Assembly: GCA_963966185.1 (NCBI GenBank)
Contig: CAWZYM010000173.1
Location: 62,001 to 126,000 of the forward strand
Reading direction: 5' to 3'
DNA length: 64,000 nt
From: Rhabditoides inermis
Taxonomy: Eukaryota; Nematoda; Chromadorea; Rhabditida; Rhabditidae
The notes below the pieces were generated by a model. The model made no database searches and was not told the origin of the DNA. It saw only the letters and a list, made by a program, of their open reading frames with translations. The position numbers and the translations under genes are program-made. This document shows positions 25,777 through 38,389 of this stretch, one piece after another (position 1 is the stretch's first letter; each line of letters starts with the position of its first letter).

Positions 25777-27896
25777 ATGTTTCCCGGTCACCGGGGAACA
25801 TTGTTGAATGTTTTCCGGTCACCGAGGAACATTGTTGAATGTTTCCCGCGTTTCCCGGTCACCGAGGAACATTGTTCGAAAGTTTCCCGGTCACCGGGGA
25901 ACATTGTTGAATGTTCCCCGGTCACTGGGGAACATTGTTCGAAAGTTTCCCGGTCACCGGGGAACATTGTTGAATGTTCCCCGATCACCGGAGAACATTG
26001 TTCGAATGTTTCCCGGTCACCGAGGAACATTGTTGAAAGTTTCCCGGTCACCGGGGAACATTGTTCGAAAGTTTCCCGGTCACCGGGGAACATTATTGAA
26101 TGTTCCCCGGTCACCGGGGAACATTGTTCGAAAGTTTCCCGTTCACCGGGGAACATTGTTCGAAAGTTTCCCGGTCACCGGGGAACATTGTTCGAAAGTT
26201 TCCCGGTCACCGGGGAACATTGTTGAATGTTCCCCGGTCACCGGGGAACATTGTTCGAAAGTTTCCCGGTCACCGGGGAACATTGTTCGAAAGTTTCCCG
26301 GTCACCGGGGAACATTGTTCGAAAGTTTCCCGGTCACCGGGGAACATTGTTGAATGTTTCCCGGTCACCGGGGAACATTGTTGAATGTTTCCCGGTCACC
26401 GAGGAACATTGTTGAATGTTTTCCGCGTTTCCCGGTCACCGAGGAACATTGTTCGAAAGTTTCCCGGTCACCGGGGAACATTGTTGAAAGTTTCCCGGTC
26501 ACCGGGGAACATTGTTCGAAAGTTTCCCGGTCACCGGGGAACATTATTGAATGTTCCCCGGTCACCGGGGAACATTGTTCGAAAGTTTCCCGGTCACCGG
26601 GGAACATTGTTCGAAAGTTTCCCGGTCACCGGGGAACATTGTTCGAAAGTTTCCCGGTCACCGGGGAACATTGTTCGAAAGTTTCCCGGTCACCGGGGAA
26701 CATTATTGAATGTTCCCCGGTCACCGGGGAACATTGTTCGAAAGTTTCCCGGTCACCGGGGAACATTGTTCGAAAGTTTCCCGGTCACCGGGGAACATTG
26801 TTCGAAAGTTTCCCGGTCACCGGGGAACATTGTTGAATGTTTCCCGGTCACCGGGGAACATTGTTGAATGTTTTCCGGTCACCGAGGAACATTGTTGAAT
26901 GTTTCCCGCGTTTCCCGGTCACCGAGGAACATTGTTCGAAAGTTTCCCGGTCACCGGGGAACATTGTTGAATGTTCCCCGGTCACTGGGGAACATTGTTC
27001 GAAAGTTTCCCGGTCACCGGGGAACATTGTTGAATGTTCCCCGATCACCGGAGAACATTGTTCGAATGTTTCCCGGTCACCGAGGAACATTGTTGAAAGT
27101 TTCCCGGTCACCGGGGAACATTGTTCGAAAGTTTCCCGGTCACCGGGGAACATTATTGAATGTTCCCCGGTCACCGGGGAACATTGTTCGAAAGTTTCCC
27201 GTTCACCGGGGAACATTGTTCGAAAGTTTCCCGGTCACCGGGGAACATTGTTCGAAAGTTTCCCGGTCACCGGGGAACATTGTTGAATGTTCCCCGGTCA
27301 CCGGGGAACATTGTTCGAAAGTTTCCCGGTCACCGGGGAACATTGTTCGAAAGTTTCCCGGTCACCGGGGAACATTGTTCGAAAGTTTCCCGGTCACCGG
27401 GGAACATTGTTGAATGTTTCCCGGTCACCGGGGAACATTGTTGAATGTTTCCCGGTCACCGAGGAACATTGTTGAATGTTTTCCGCGTTTCCCGGTCACC
27501 GAGGAACATTGTTCGAAAGTTTCCCGGTCACCGGGGAACATTGTTGAAAGTTTCCCGGTCACCGGGGAACATTGTTCGAAAGTTTCCCGGTCACCGGGGA
27601 ACATTATTGAATGTTCCCCGGTCACCGGGGAACATTGTTCGAAAGTTTCCCGGTCACCGGGGAACATTGTTCGAAAGTTTCCCGGTCACCGGGGAACATT
27701 GTTCGAAAGTTTCCCGGTCACCGGGGAACATTATTGATTGTTCCCCGGTCACCGGGGAACATTGTTCGAAAGTTTCCCGGTCACCGGGGAACATTATTGA
27801 TTGTTCCCCGGTCACCGGGGAACATTGTTCGAAAGTTTCCCGGTCACCGGGGAACATTGTTGAATGTTCCCCGGTCACCGGGAAACATTGTTCGAA
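25777..27896 (+). repeat. Higher-order tandem duplication, 1060 bp
   Basis: Two adjacent copies, 25777-26836 and 26837-27896. CCCGCG junctions at 25845 and 26905 are 1060 apart, and the CCCGTTCACC variant recurs in step. Confidence 0.85.
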
Positions 27897-28456
27897 AGTT
27901 TCCCGGTCACCGGGGAACATTGTTCGAAAGTTTCCCGGTCACCGGGGAACATTGTTCGAAAGTTTCCCGGTCACCGGGGAACATTGTTCGAAAGTTTCCC
28001 GGTCACCGGGGAACATTATTGAATGTTCCCCGGTCACCGGGGAACATTATTGAATGTTTCCCGGTCACCGGGGAACATTGTTCGAAAGTTTTCCGGTCAC
28101 CGGGGAACATTGTTGAATGTTCCCCGGTCACCGGGGAACATTGTTGATTGTTCCCCGGTCACCGGGGAACATTGTTCGAAAGTTTCCCGGTCACCGGGGA
28201 ACATTGTTCGAAAGTTTCCCGGTCACCGGGGAACATTGTTCGAAAGTTTCCCGGTCACCGGGGAACATTGTTCGAAAGTTTCCCGGTCACCGGGGAACAT
28301 TGTTGAATGTTCCCCGATCACCGGGGAACATTGTTCGAAAGTTTCCCGGTCACCGGGGAACATTGTTGAATGTTCCCCGATCACCGGGGAACATTGTTCG
28401 AATGTTTCCCGGTCACCGGGGAACATTGTTGAAAGTTTCCCGGTCACCGGGGAACA

Positions 28457-31400
28457 TTGTTCGAATGTTTCCCGGTCACCGGGGAACATTGTTCGAAAGT
28501 TTCCCGGTCACCGGGGAACATTATTGAATGTTCCCCGGTCACCGGGGAACATTGTTCGAAAGTTTCCCGGTCACCGGGGAACATTGTTCGAAAGTTTCCC
28601 GGTCACCGGGGAACATTATTGAATGTTCCCCGGTCACCGGGGAACATTGTTCGAAAGTTTCCCGGTCACCGGGGAACATTGTTCGAAAGTTTCCCGGTCA
28701 CCGGGGAACATTGTTCGAAAGTTTCCCGGTCACCGGGGAACATTGTTCGAAAGTTTCCCGGTCACCGGGGAACATTGTTCGAATGTTTCCCGGTCACCGG
28801 GGAACATTGTTCGAAAGTTTCCCGGTCACCGGGGAACATTATTGAATGTTCCCCGGTCACCGGGGAACATTGTTCGAAAGTTTCCCGGTCACCGGGGAAC
28901 ATTATTGAATGTTCCCCGGTCACCGGGGAACATTGTTCGAAAGTTTCCCGGTCACCGGGGAACATTATTGAATGTTCCCCGGTCACCGGGGAACATTGTT
29001 GAATGTTCCCCGGTCACCGGGGAACATTGTTCGAAAGTTTCCCGGTCACCGGGGAACATTGTTCGAAAGTTTCCCGGTCACCGGGGAACATTGTTCGAAA
29101 GTTTCCCGGTCACCGGGGAACATTGTTGAATGTTCCCCGGTCACCGGGGAACATTGTTCGAAAGTTTCCCGGTCACCGGGGAACATTGTTCGAAAGTTTC
29201 CCGGTCACCGGGGAACATTATTGAATGTTCCCCGGTCACCGGGGAACATTGTTCGAAAGTTTCCCGGTCACCGGGGAACATTGTTCGAAAGTTTCCCGGT
29301 CACCGGGGAACATTGTTCGAAAGTTTCCCGGTCACCGGGGAACATTATTGATTGTTCCCCGGTCACCGGGGAACATTGTTCGAAAGTTTCCCGGTCACCG
29401 GGGAACATTATTGATTGTTCCCCGGTCACCGGGGAACATTGTTCGAAAGTTTCCCGGTCACCGGGGAACATTGTTGAATGTTCCCCGGTCACCGGGAAAC
29501 ATTGTTCGAAAGTTTCCCGGTCACCGGGGAACATTGTTCGAAAGTTTCCCGGTCACCGGGGAACATTGTTCGAAAGTTTCCCGGTCACCGGGGAACATTG
29601 TTCGAAAGTTTCCCGGTCACCGGGGAACATTATTGAATGTTCCCCGGTCACCGGGGAACATTATTGAATGTTTCCCGGTCACCGGGGAACATTGTTCGAA
29701 AGTTTTCCGGTCACCGGGGAACATTGTTGAATGTTCCCCGGTCACCGGGGAACATTGTTGATTGTTCCCCGGTCACCGGGGAACATTGTTCGAAAGTTTC
29801 CCGGTCACCGGGGAACATTGTTCGAAAGTTTCCCGGTCACCGGGGAACATTGTTCGAAAGTTTCCCGGTCACCGGGGAACATTGTTCGAAAGTTTCCCGG
29901 TCACCGGGGAACATTGTTGAATGTTCCCCGATCACCGGGGAACATTGTTCGAAAGTTTCCCGGTCACCGGGGAACATTGTTGAATGTTCCCCGATCACCG
30001 GGGAACATTGTTCGAATGTTTCCCGGTCACCGGGGAACATTGTTCGAAAGTTTCCCGGTCACCGGGGAACATTGTTGAATGTTCCCCGATCACCGGGGAA
30101 CATTGTTCGAATGTTTCCCGGTCACCGGGGAACATTGTTCGAAAGTTTCCCGGTCACCGGGGAACATTGTTCGAAAGTTTCCCGGTCACCGGGGAACATT
30201 GTTCGAAAGTTTCCCGGTCACCGGGGAACATTGTTCGAAAGTTTCCCGGTCACCGGGGAACATTATTGAATGTTCCCCGGTCACCGGGGAACATTGTTCG
30301 AAAGTTTCCCGTTGAATGTTTTCCGCGTTTCCCGGTCACCGAGGAACATTGTTCGAAAGTTTCCCGGTCACCGGGGAACATTGTTGAAAGTTTCCCGGTC
30401 ACCGGGGAACATTGTTCGAAAGTTTCCCGGTCACCGGGGAACATTATTGAATGTTCCCCGGTCACCGGGGAACATTGTTCGAAAGTTTCCCGGTCACCGG
30501 GGAACATTGTTCGAAAGTTTCCCGGTCACCGGGGAACATTGTTCGAAAGTTTCCCGGTCACCGGGGAACATTATTGATTGTTCCCCGGTCACCGGGGAAC
30601 ATTGTTCGAAAGTTTCCCGGTCACCGGGGAACATTATTGATTGTTCCCCGGTCACCGGGGAACATTGTTCGAAAGTTTCCCGGTCACCGGGGAACATTGT
30701 TGAATGTTCCCCGGTCACCGGGAAACATTGTTCGAAAGTTTCCCGGTCACCGGGGAACATTGTTCGAAAGTTTCCCGGTCACCGGGGAACATTGTTCGAA
30801 AGTTTCCCGGTCACCGGGGAACATTGTTCGAAAGTTTCCCGGTCACCGGGGAACATTATTGAATGTTCCCCGGTCACCGGGGAACATTATTGAATGTTTC
30901 CCGGTCACCGGGGAACATTGTTCGAAAGTTTTCCGGTCACCGGGGAACATTGTTGAATGTTCCCCGGTCACCGGGGAACATTGTTGATTGTTCCCCGGTC
31001 ACCGGGGAACATTGTTCGAAAGTTTCCCGGTCACCGGGGAACATTGTTCGAAAGTTTCCCGGTCACCGGGGAACATTGTTCGAAAGTTTCCCGGTCACCG
31101 GGGAACATTGTTCGAAAGTTTCCCGGTCACCGGGGAACATTGTTGAATGTTCCCCGATCACCGGGGAACATTGTTCGAAAGTTTCCCGGTCACCGGGGAA
31201 CATTGTTGAATGTTCCCCGATCACCGGGGAACATTGTTCGAATGTTTCCCGGTCACCGGGGAACATTGTTGAAAGTTTCCCGGTCACCGGGGAACATTGT
31301 TCGAATGTTTCCCGGTCACCGGGGAACATTGTTCGAAAGTTTCCCGGTCACCGGGGAACATTATTGAATGTTCCCCGGTCACCGGGGAACATTGTTCGAA

Positions 31401-34400
31401 AGTTTCCCGGTCACCGGGGAACATTGTTCGAAAGTTTCCCGGTCACCGGGGAACATTATTGAATGTTCCCCGGTCACCGGGGAACATTGTTCGAAAGTTT
31501 CCCGGTCACCGGGGAACATTGTTCGAAAGTTTCCCGGTCACCGGGGAACATTGTTCGAAAGTTTCCCGGTCACCGGGGAACATTGTTCGAAAGTTTCCCG
31601 GTCACCGGGGAACATTGTTCGAATGTTTCCCGGTCACCGGGGAACATTGTTCGAAAGTTTCCCGGTCACCGGGGAACATTATTGAATGTTCCCCGGTCAC
31701 CGGGGAACATTGTTCGAAAGTTTCCCGGTCACCGGGGAACATTATTGAATGTTCCCCGGTCACCGGGGAACATTGTTCGAAAGTTTCCCGGTCACCGGGG
31801 AACATTATTGAATGTTCCCCGGTCACCGGGGAACATTGTTCGAAAGTTTCCCGGTCACCGGGGAACATTGTTCGAAAGTTTCCCGGTCACCGGGGAACAT
31901 TGTTCGAAAGTTTCCCGGTCACCGGGGAACATTATTGAATGTTCCCCGGTCACCGGGGAACATTATTGAATGTTCCCCGGTCACCGGGGAACATTGTTCG
32001 AAAGTTTCCCGGTCACCGGGGAACATTGTTCGAAAGTTTCCCGGTCACCGGGGAACATTGTTCGAAAGTTTCCCGGTCACCGGGGAACATTGTTGAATGT
32101 TTCCCGGTCACCGGGGAACATTGTTGAATGTTTCCCGGTCACCGAGGAACATTGTTGAATGTTTTCCGCGTTTCCCGGTCACCGAGGAACATTGTTCGAA
32201 AGTTTCCCGGTCACCGGGGAACATTGTTGAAAGTTTCCCGGTCACCGGGGAACATTGTTCGAAAGTTTCCCGGTCACCGGGGAACATTATTGAATGTTCC
32301 CCGGTCACCGGGGAACATTGTTCGAAAGTTTCCCGGTCACCGGGGAACATTGTTCGAAAGTTTCCCGGTCACCGGGGAACATTGTTGAATGTTCCCCGAT
32401 CACCGGGGAACATTGTTCGAATGTTTCCCGGTCACCGGGGAACATTGTTGAAAGTTTCCCGGTCACCGGGGAACATTGTTCGAATGTTTCCCGGTCACCG
32501 GGGAACATTGTTCGAAAGTTTCCCGGTCACCGGGGAACATTATTGAATGTTCCCCGGTCACCGGGGAACATTGTTCGAAAGTTTCCCGGTCACCGGGGAA
32601 CATTGTTCGAAAGTTTCCCGGTCACCGGGGAACATTATTGAATGTTCCCCGGTCACCGGGGAACATTGTTCGAAAGTTTCCCGGTCACCGGGGAACATTG
32701 TTCGAAAGTTTCCCGGTCACCGGGGAACATTGTTCGAAAGTTTCCCGGTCACCGGGGAACATTGTTCGAAAGTTTCCCGGTCACCGGGGAACATTGTTCG
32801 AATGTTTCCCGGTCACCGGGGAACATTGTTCGAAAGTTTCCCGGTCACCGGGGAACATTATTGAATGTTCCCCGGTCACCGGGGAACATTGTTCGAAAGT
32901 TTCCCGGTCACCGGGGAACATTATTGAATGTTCCCCGGTCACCGGGGAACATTGTTCGAAAGTTTCCCGGTCACCGGGGAACATTATTGAATGTTCCCCG
33001 GTCACCGGGGAACATTGTTGAATGTTCCCCGGTCACCGGGGAACATTGTTCGAAAGTTTCCCGGTCACCGGGGAACATTGTTCGAAAGTTTCCCGGTCAC
33101 CGGGGAACATTGTTCGAAAGTTTCCCGGTCACCGGGGAACATTGTTGAATGTTCCCCGGTCACCGGGGAACATTGTTCGAAAGTTTCCCGGTCACCGGGG
33201 AACATTGTTCGAAAGTTTCCCGGTCACCGGGGAACATTATTGAATGTTCCCCGGTCACCGGGGAACATTGTTCGAAAGTTTCCCGGTCACCGGGGAACAT
33301 TGTTCGAAAGTTTCCCGGTCACCGGGGAACATTGTTCGAAAGTTTCCCGGTCACCGGGGAACATTATTGATTGTTCCCCGGTCACCGGGGAACATTGTTC
33401 GAAAGTTTCCCGGTCACCGGGGAACATTATTGATTGTTCCCCGGTCACCGGGGAACATTGTTCGAAAGTTTCCCGGTCACCGGGGAACATTGTTGAATGT
33501 TCCCCGGTCACCGGGAAACATTGTTCGAAAGTTTCCCGGTCACCGGGGAACATTGTTCGAAAGTTTCCCGGTCACCGGGGAACATTGTTCGAAAGTTTCC
33601 CGGTCACCGGGGAACATTGTTCGAAAGTTTCCCGGTCACCGGGGAACATTATTGAATGTTCCCCGGTCACCGGGGAACATTATTGAATGTTTCCCGGTCA
33701 CCGGGGAACATTGTTCGAAAGTTTTCCGGTCACCGGGGAACATTGTTGAATGTTCCCCGGTCACCGGGGAACATTGTTGATTGTTCCCCGGTCACCGGGG
33801 AACATTGTTCGAAAGTTTCCCGGTCACCGGGGAACATTGTTCGAAAGTTTCCCGGTCACCGGGGAACATTGTTCGAAAGTTTCCCGGTCACCGGGGAACA
33901 TTGTTCGAAAGTTTCCCGGTCACCGGGGAACATTGTTGAATGTTCCCCGATCACCGGGGAACATTGTTCGAAAGTTTCCCGGTCACCGGGGAACATTGTT
34001 GAATGTTCCCCGATCACCGGGGAACATTGTTCGAATGTTTCCCGGTCACCGGGGAACATTGTTCGAAAGTTTCCCGGTCACCGGGGAACATTGTTGAATG
34101 TTCCCCGATCACCGGGGAACATTGTTCGAATGTTTCCCGGTCACCGGGGAACATTGTTCGAAAGTTTCCCGGTCACCGGGGAACATTGTTCGAAAGTTTC
34201 CCGGTCACCGGGGAACATTGTTCGAAAGTTTCCCGGTCACCGGGGAACATTGTTCGAAAGTTTCCCGGTCACCGGGGAACATTATTGAATGTTCCCCGGT
34301 CACCGGGGAACATTGTTCGAAAGTTTCCCGTTGAATGTTTTCCGCGTTTCCCGGTCACCGAGGAACATTGTTCGAAAGTTTCCCGGTCACCGGGGAACAT

Positions 34401-36400
34401 TGTTGAAAGTTTCCCGGTCACCGGGGAACATTGTTCGAAAGTTTCCCGGTCACCGGGGAACATTATTGAATGTTCCCCGGTCACCGGGGAACATTGTTCG
34501 AAAGTTTCCCGGTCACCGGGGAACATTGTTCGAAAGTTTCCCGGTCACCGGGGAACATTGTTCGAAAGTTTCCCGGTCACCGGGGAACATTATTGATTGT
34601 TCCCCGGTCACCGGGGAACATTGTTCGAAAGTTTCCCGGTCACCGGGGAACATTATTGATTGTTCCCCGGTCACCGGGGAACATTGTTCGAAAGTTTCCC
34701 GGTCACCGGGGAACATTGTTGAATGTTCCCCGGTCACCGGGAAACATTGTTCGAAAGTTTCCCGGTCACCGGGGAACATTGTTCGAAAGTTTCCCGGTCA
34801 CCGGGGAACATTGTTCGAAAGTTTCCCGGTCACCGGGGAACATTGTTCGAAAGTTTCCCGGTCACCGGGGAACATTATTGAATGTTCCCCGGTCACCGGG
34901 GAACATTATTGAATGTTTCCCGGTCACCGGGGAACATTGTTCGAAAGTTTTCCGGTCACCGGGGAACATTGTTGAATGTTCCCCGGTCACCGGGGAACAT
35001 TGTTGATTGTTCCCCGGTCACCGGGGAACATTGTTCGAAAGTTTCCCGGTCACCGGGGAACATTGTTCGAAAGTTTCCCGGTCACCGGGGAACATTGTTC
35101 GAAAGTTTCCCGGTCACCGGGGAACATTGTTCGAAAGTTTCCCGGTCACCGGGGAACATTGTTGAATGTTCCCCGATCACCGGGGAACATTGTTCGAAAG
35201 TTTCCCGGTCACCGGGGAACATTGTTGAATGTTCCCCGATCACCGGGGAACATTGTTCGAATGTTTCCCGGTCACCGGGGAACATTGTTGAAAGTTTCCC
35301 GGTCACCGGGGAACATTGTTCGAATGTTTCCCGGTCACCGGGGAACATTGTTCGAAAGTTTCCCGGTCACCGGGGAACATTATTGAATGTTCCCCGGTCA
35401 CCGGGGAACATTGTTCGAAAGTTTCCCGGTCACCGGGGAACATTGTTCGAAAGTTTCCCGGTCACCGGGGAACATTATTGAATGTTCCCCGGTCACCGGG
35501 GAACATTGTTCGAAAGTTTCCCGGTCACCGGGGAACATTGTTCGAAAGTTTCCCGGTCACCGGGGAACATTGTTCGAAAGTTTCCCGGTCACCGGGGAAC
35601 ATTGTTCGAAAGTTTCCCGGTCACCGGGGAACATTGTTCGAATGTTTCCCGGTCACCGGGGAACATTGTTCGAAAGTTTCCCGGTCACCGGGGAACATTA
35701 TTGAATGTTCCCCGGTCACCGGGGAACATTGTTCGAAAGTTTCCCGGTCACCGGGGAACATTATTGAATGTTCCCCGGTCACCGGGGAACATTGTTCGAA
35801 AGTTTCCCGGTCACCGGGGAACATTATTGAATGTTCCCCGGTCACCGGGGAACATTGTTGAATGTTCCCCGGTCACCGGGGAACATTGTTCGAAAGTTTC
35901 CCGGTCACCGGGGAACATTGTTCGAAAGTTTCCCGGTCACCGGGGAACATTGTTCGAAAGTTTCCCGGTCACCGGGGAACATTGTTGAATGTTCCCCGGT
36001 CACCGGGGAACATTGTTCGAAAGTTTCCCGGTCACCGGGGAACATTGTTCGAAAGTTTCCCGGTCACCGGGGAACATTGTTCGAAAGTTTCCCGGTCACC
36101 GGGGAACATTGTTGAATGTTTCCCGGTCACCGGGGAACATTGTTGAATGTTTCCCGGTCACCGAGGAACATTGTTGAATGTTTTCCGCGTTTCCCGGTCA
36201 CCGAGGAACATTGTTCGAAAGTTTCCCGGTCACCGGGGAACATTGTTGAAAGTTTCCCGGTCACCGGGGAACATTGTTCGAAAGTTTCCCGGTCACCGGG
36301 GAACATTATTGAATGTTCCCCGGTCACCGGGGAACATTGTTCGAAAGTTTCCCGGTCACCGGGGAACATTGTTCGAAAGTTTCCCGGTCACCGGGGAACA
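28457..36400 (+). repeat. Higher-order duplication, 4019 bp, with 1226-bp sub-duplications
   Basis: Two long copies at offset 4019, with a local change near 31.8-32.1 kb. A broken unit (TTTCCCGTTGAATG) marks them at 30311 and 34330. Inside each, a module of about 0.5-0.9 kb repeats at 1226. That module, recognised by its paired ATTGATTG spacers, starts near 27611, 29225, 30451, 33244, 34470 and 36313. Confidence 0.85.
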
Positions 36401-37137
36401 TTGTTCGAAAGTTTCCCGGTCACCGGGGAACATTATTGATTGTTCCCCGGTCACCGGGGAACATTGTTCGAAAGTTTCCCGGTCACCGGGGAACATTATT
36501 GATTGTTCCCCGGTCACCGGGGAACATTGTTCGAAAGTTTCCCGGTCACCGGGGAACATTGTTGAATGTTCCCCGGTCACCGGGAAACATTGTTCGAAAG
36601 TTTCCCGGTCACCGGGGAACATTGTTCGAAAGTTTCCCGGTCACCGGGGAACATTGTTCGAAAGTTTCCCGGTCACCGGGGAACATTGTTCGAAAGTTTC
36701 CCGGTCACCGGGGAACATTATTGAATGTTCCCCGGTCACCGGGGAACATTATTGAATGTTTCCCGGTCACCGGGGAACATTGTTCGAAAGTTTTCCGGTC
36801 ACCGGGGAACATTGTTGAATGTTCCCCGGTCACCGGGGAACATTGTTGATTGTTCCCCGGTCACCGGGGAACATTGTTCGAAAGTTTCCCGGTCACCGGG
36901 GAACATTGTTCGAAAGTTTCCCGGTCACCGGGGAACATTGTTCGAAAGTTTCCCGGTCACCGGGGAACATTGTTCGAAAGTTTCCCGGTCACCGGGGAAC
37001 ATTGTTGAATGTTCCCCGATCACCGGGGAACATTGTTCGAAAGTTTCCCGGTCACCGGGGAACATTGTTGAATGTTCCCCGATCACCGGGGAACATTGTT
37101 CGAATGTTTCCCGGTCACCGGGGAACATTGTTGAAAA

Positions 37138-38108
37138 TTCAATAATGTTCCCCGGTGACCGGGGAACATTCAACAATGTTCCCCGGTGACCGGGAAACAT
37201 TCGAACAATGTTCCCCGGTGACCGGGAAACATTCGAACAATGTTCCCCGGTGACCGGGAAACATTCGAACAATGTTCCTCGGTGACCGGGAAACTTTCGA
37301 ACAATGTTCCCCGGTGACCGGGAAACTTTCGAACAATGTTCCCCGGTGACCGGGGAACATTCAATAATGTTCCCCGGTGACCGGGAAACTTTCGAACAAT
37401 GTTCCCCGGTGACCGGGAAACTTTCAACAATGTTCCCCGGTGACCGGGAAACTTTCGAACAATGTTCCTCGGTGACCGGGAAACGCGGGAAACATTCAAC
37501 AATGTTCCTCGGTGACCGGAAAACATTCAACAATGTTCCCCGGTGACCGGGAAACATTCAACAATGTTCCCCGGTGACCGGGAAACTTTCGAACAATGTT
37601 CCCCGGTGACCGGGAAACTTTCGAACAATGTTCCCCGGTGACCGGGAAACTTTCGAACAATGTTCCCCGGTGACCGGGGAACATTCAACAATGTTCCCCG
37701 GTGACCGGGAAACATTCGAACAATGTTCCCCGGTGACCGGGAAACATTCGAACAATGTTCCCCGGTGACCGGGAAACATTCGAACAATGTTCCTCGGTGA
37801 CCGGGAAACTTTCGAACAATGTTCCCCGGTGATTGTTCCCCGGTGACCGGGAAACATTCGAACAATGTTCCCCGGTGACCGGGAAACATTCGAACAATGT
37901 TCCTCGGTGACCGGGAAACTTTCGAACAATGTTCCCCGGTGACCGGGAAACTTTCGAACAATGTTCCCCGGTGACCGGGGAACATTCAATAATGTTCCCC
38001 GGTGACCGGGAAACTTTCGAACAATGTTCCCCGGTGACCGGGAAACTTTCGAACAATGTTCCCCGGTGACCGGGAAACATTCGAACAATGTTCCCCGGTG
38101 ACCGGGAA
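37138..38108 (-). repeat. 970-bp inverted satellite block
   Basis: Here the units run in the opposite direction: the core centre reads GGTGACC instead of GGTCACC, and spacers read CTTTCGAAC. The left junction is GTTGAAAATTCAATAATG and the right one GACCGGGAATTGAATG. Each joins half-units at a short GAA/TTC microhomology. It is the only orientation switch I see in the array, and the block contains its own inverted CCCGCG junction at about 37481. Confidence 0.95.
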
Positions 38109-38389
38109 TTGAATGTTCCCCGGTCACCGGGGAACATTGTTCGAAAGTTTCCCGGTCACCGGGGAACATTGTTCGAAAGTTTCCCGGTCACCGGGGAACA
38201 TTGTTCGAAAGTTTCCCGGTCACCGGGGAACATTATTGAATGTTCCCCGATCACCGGGGAACATTGTTCGAAAGTTTCCCGGTCACCGGGGAACATTGTT
38301 GAATGTTCCCCGATCACCGGGGAACATTGTTCGAATGTTTCCCGGTCACCGGGGAACATTGTTGAAAGTTTCCCGGTCACCGGGGAACA

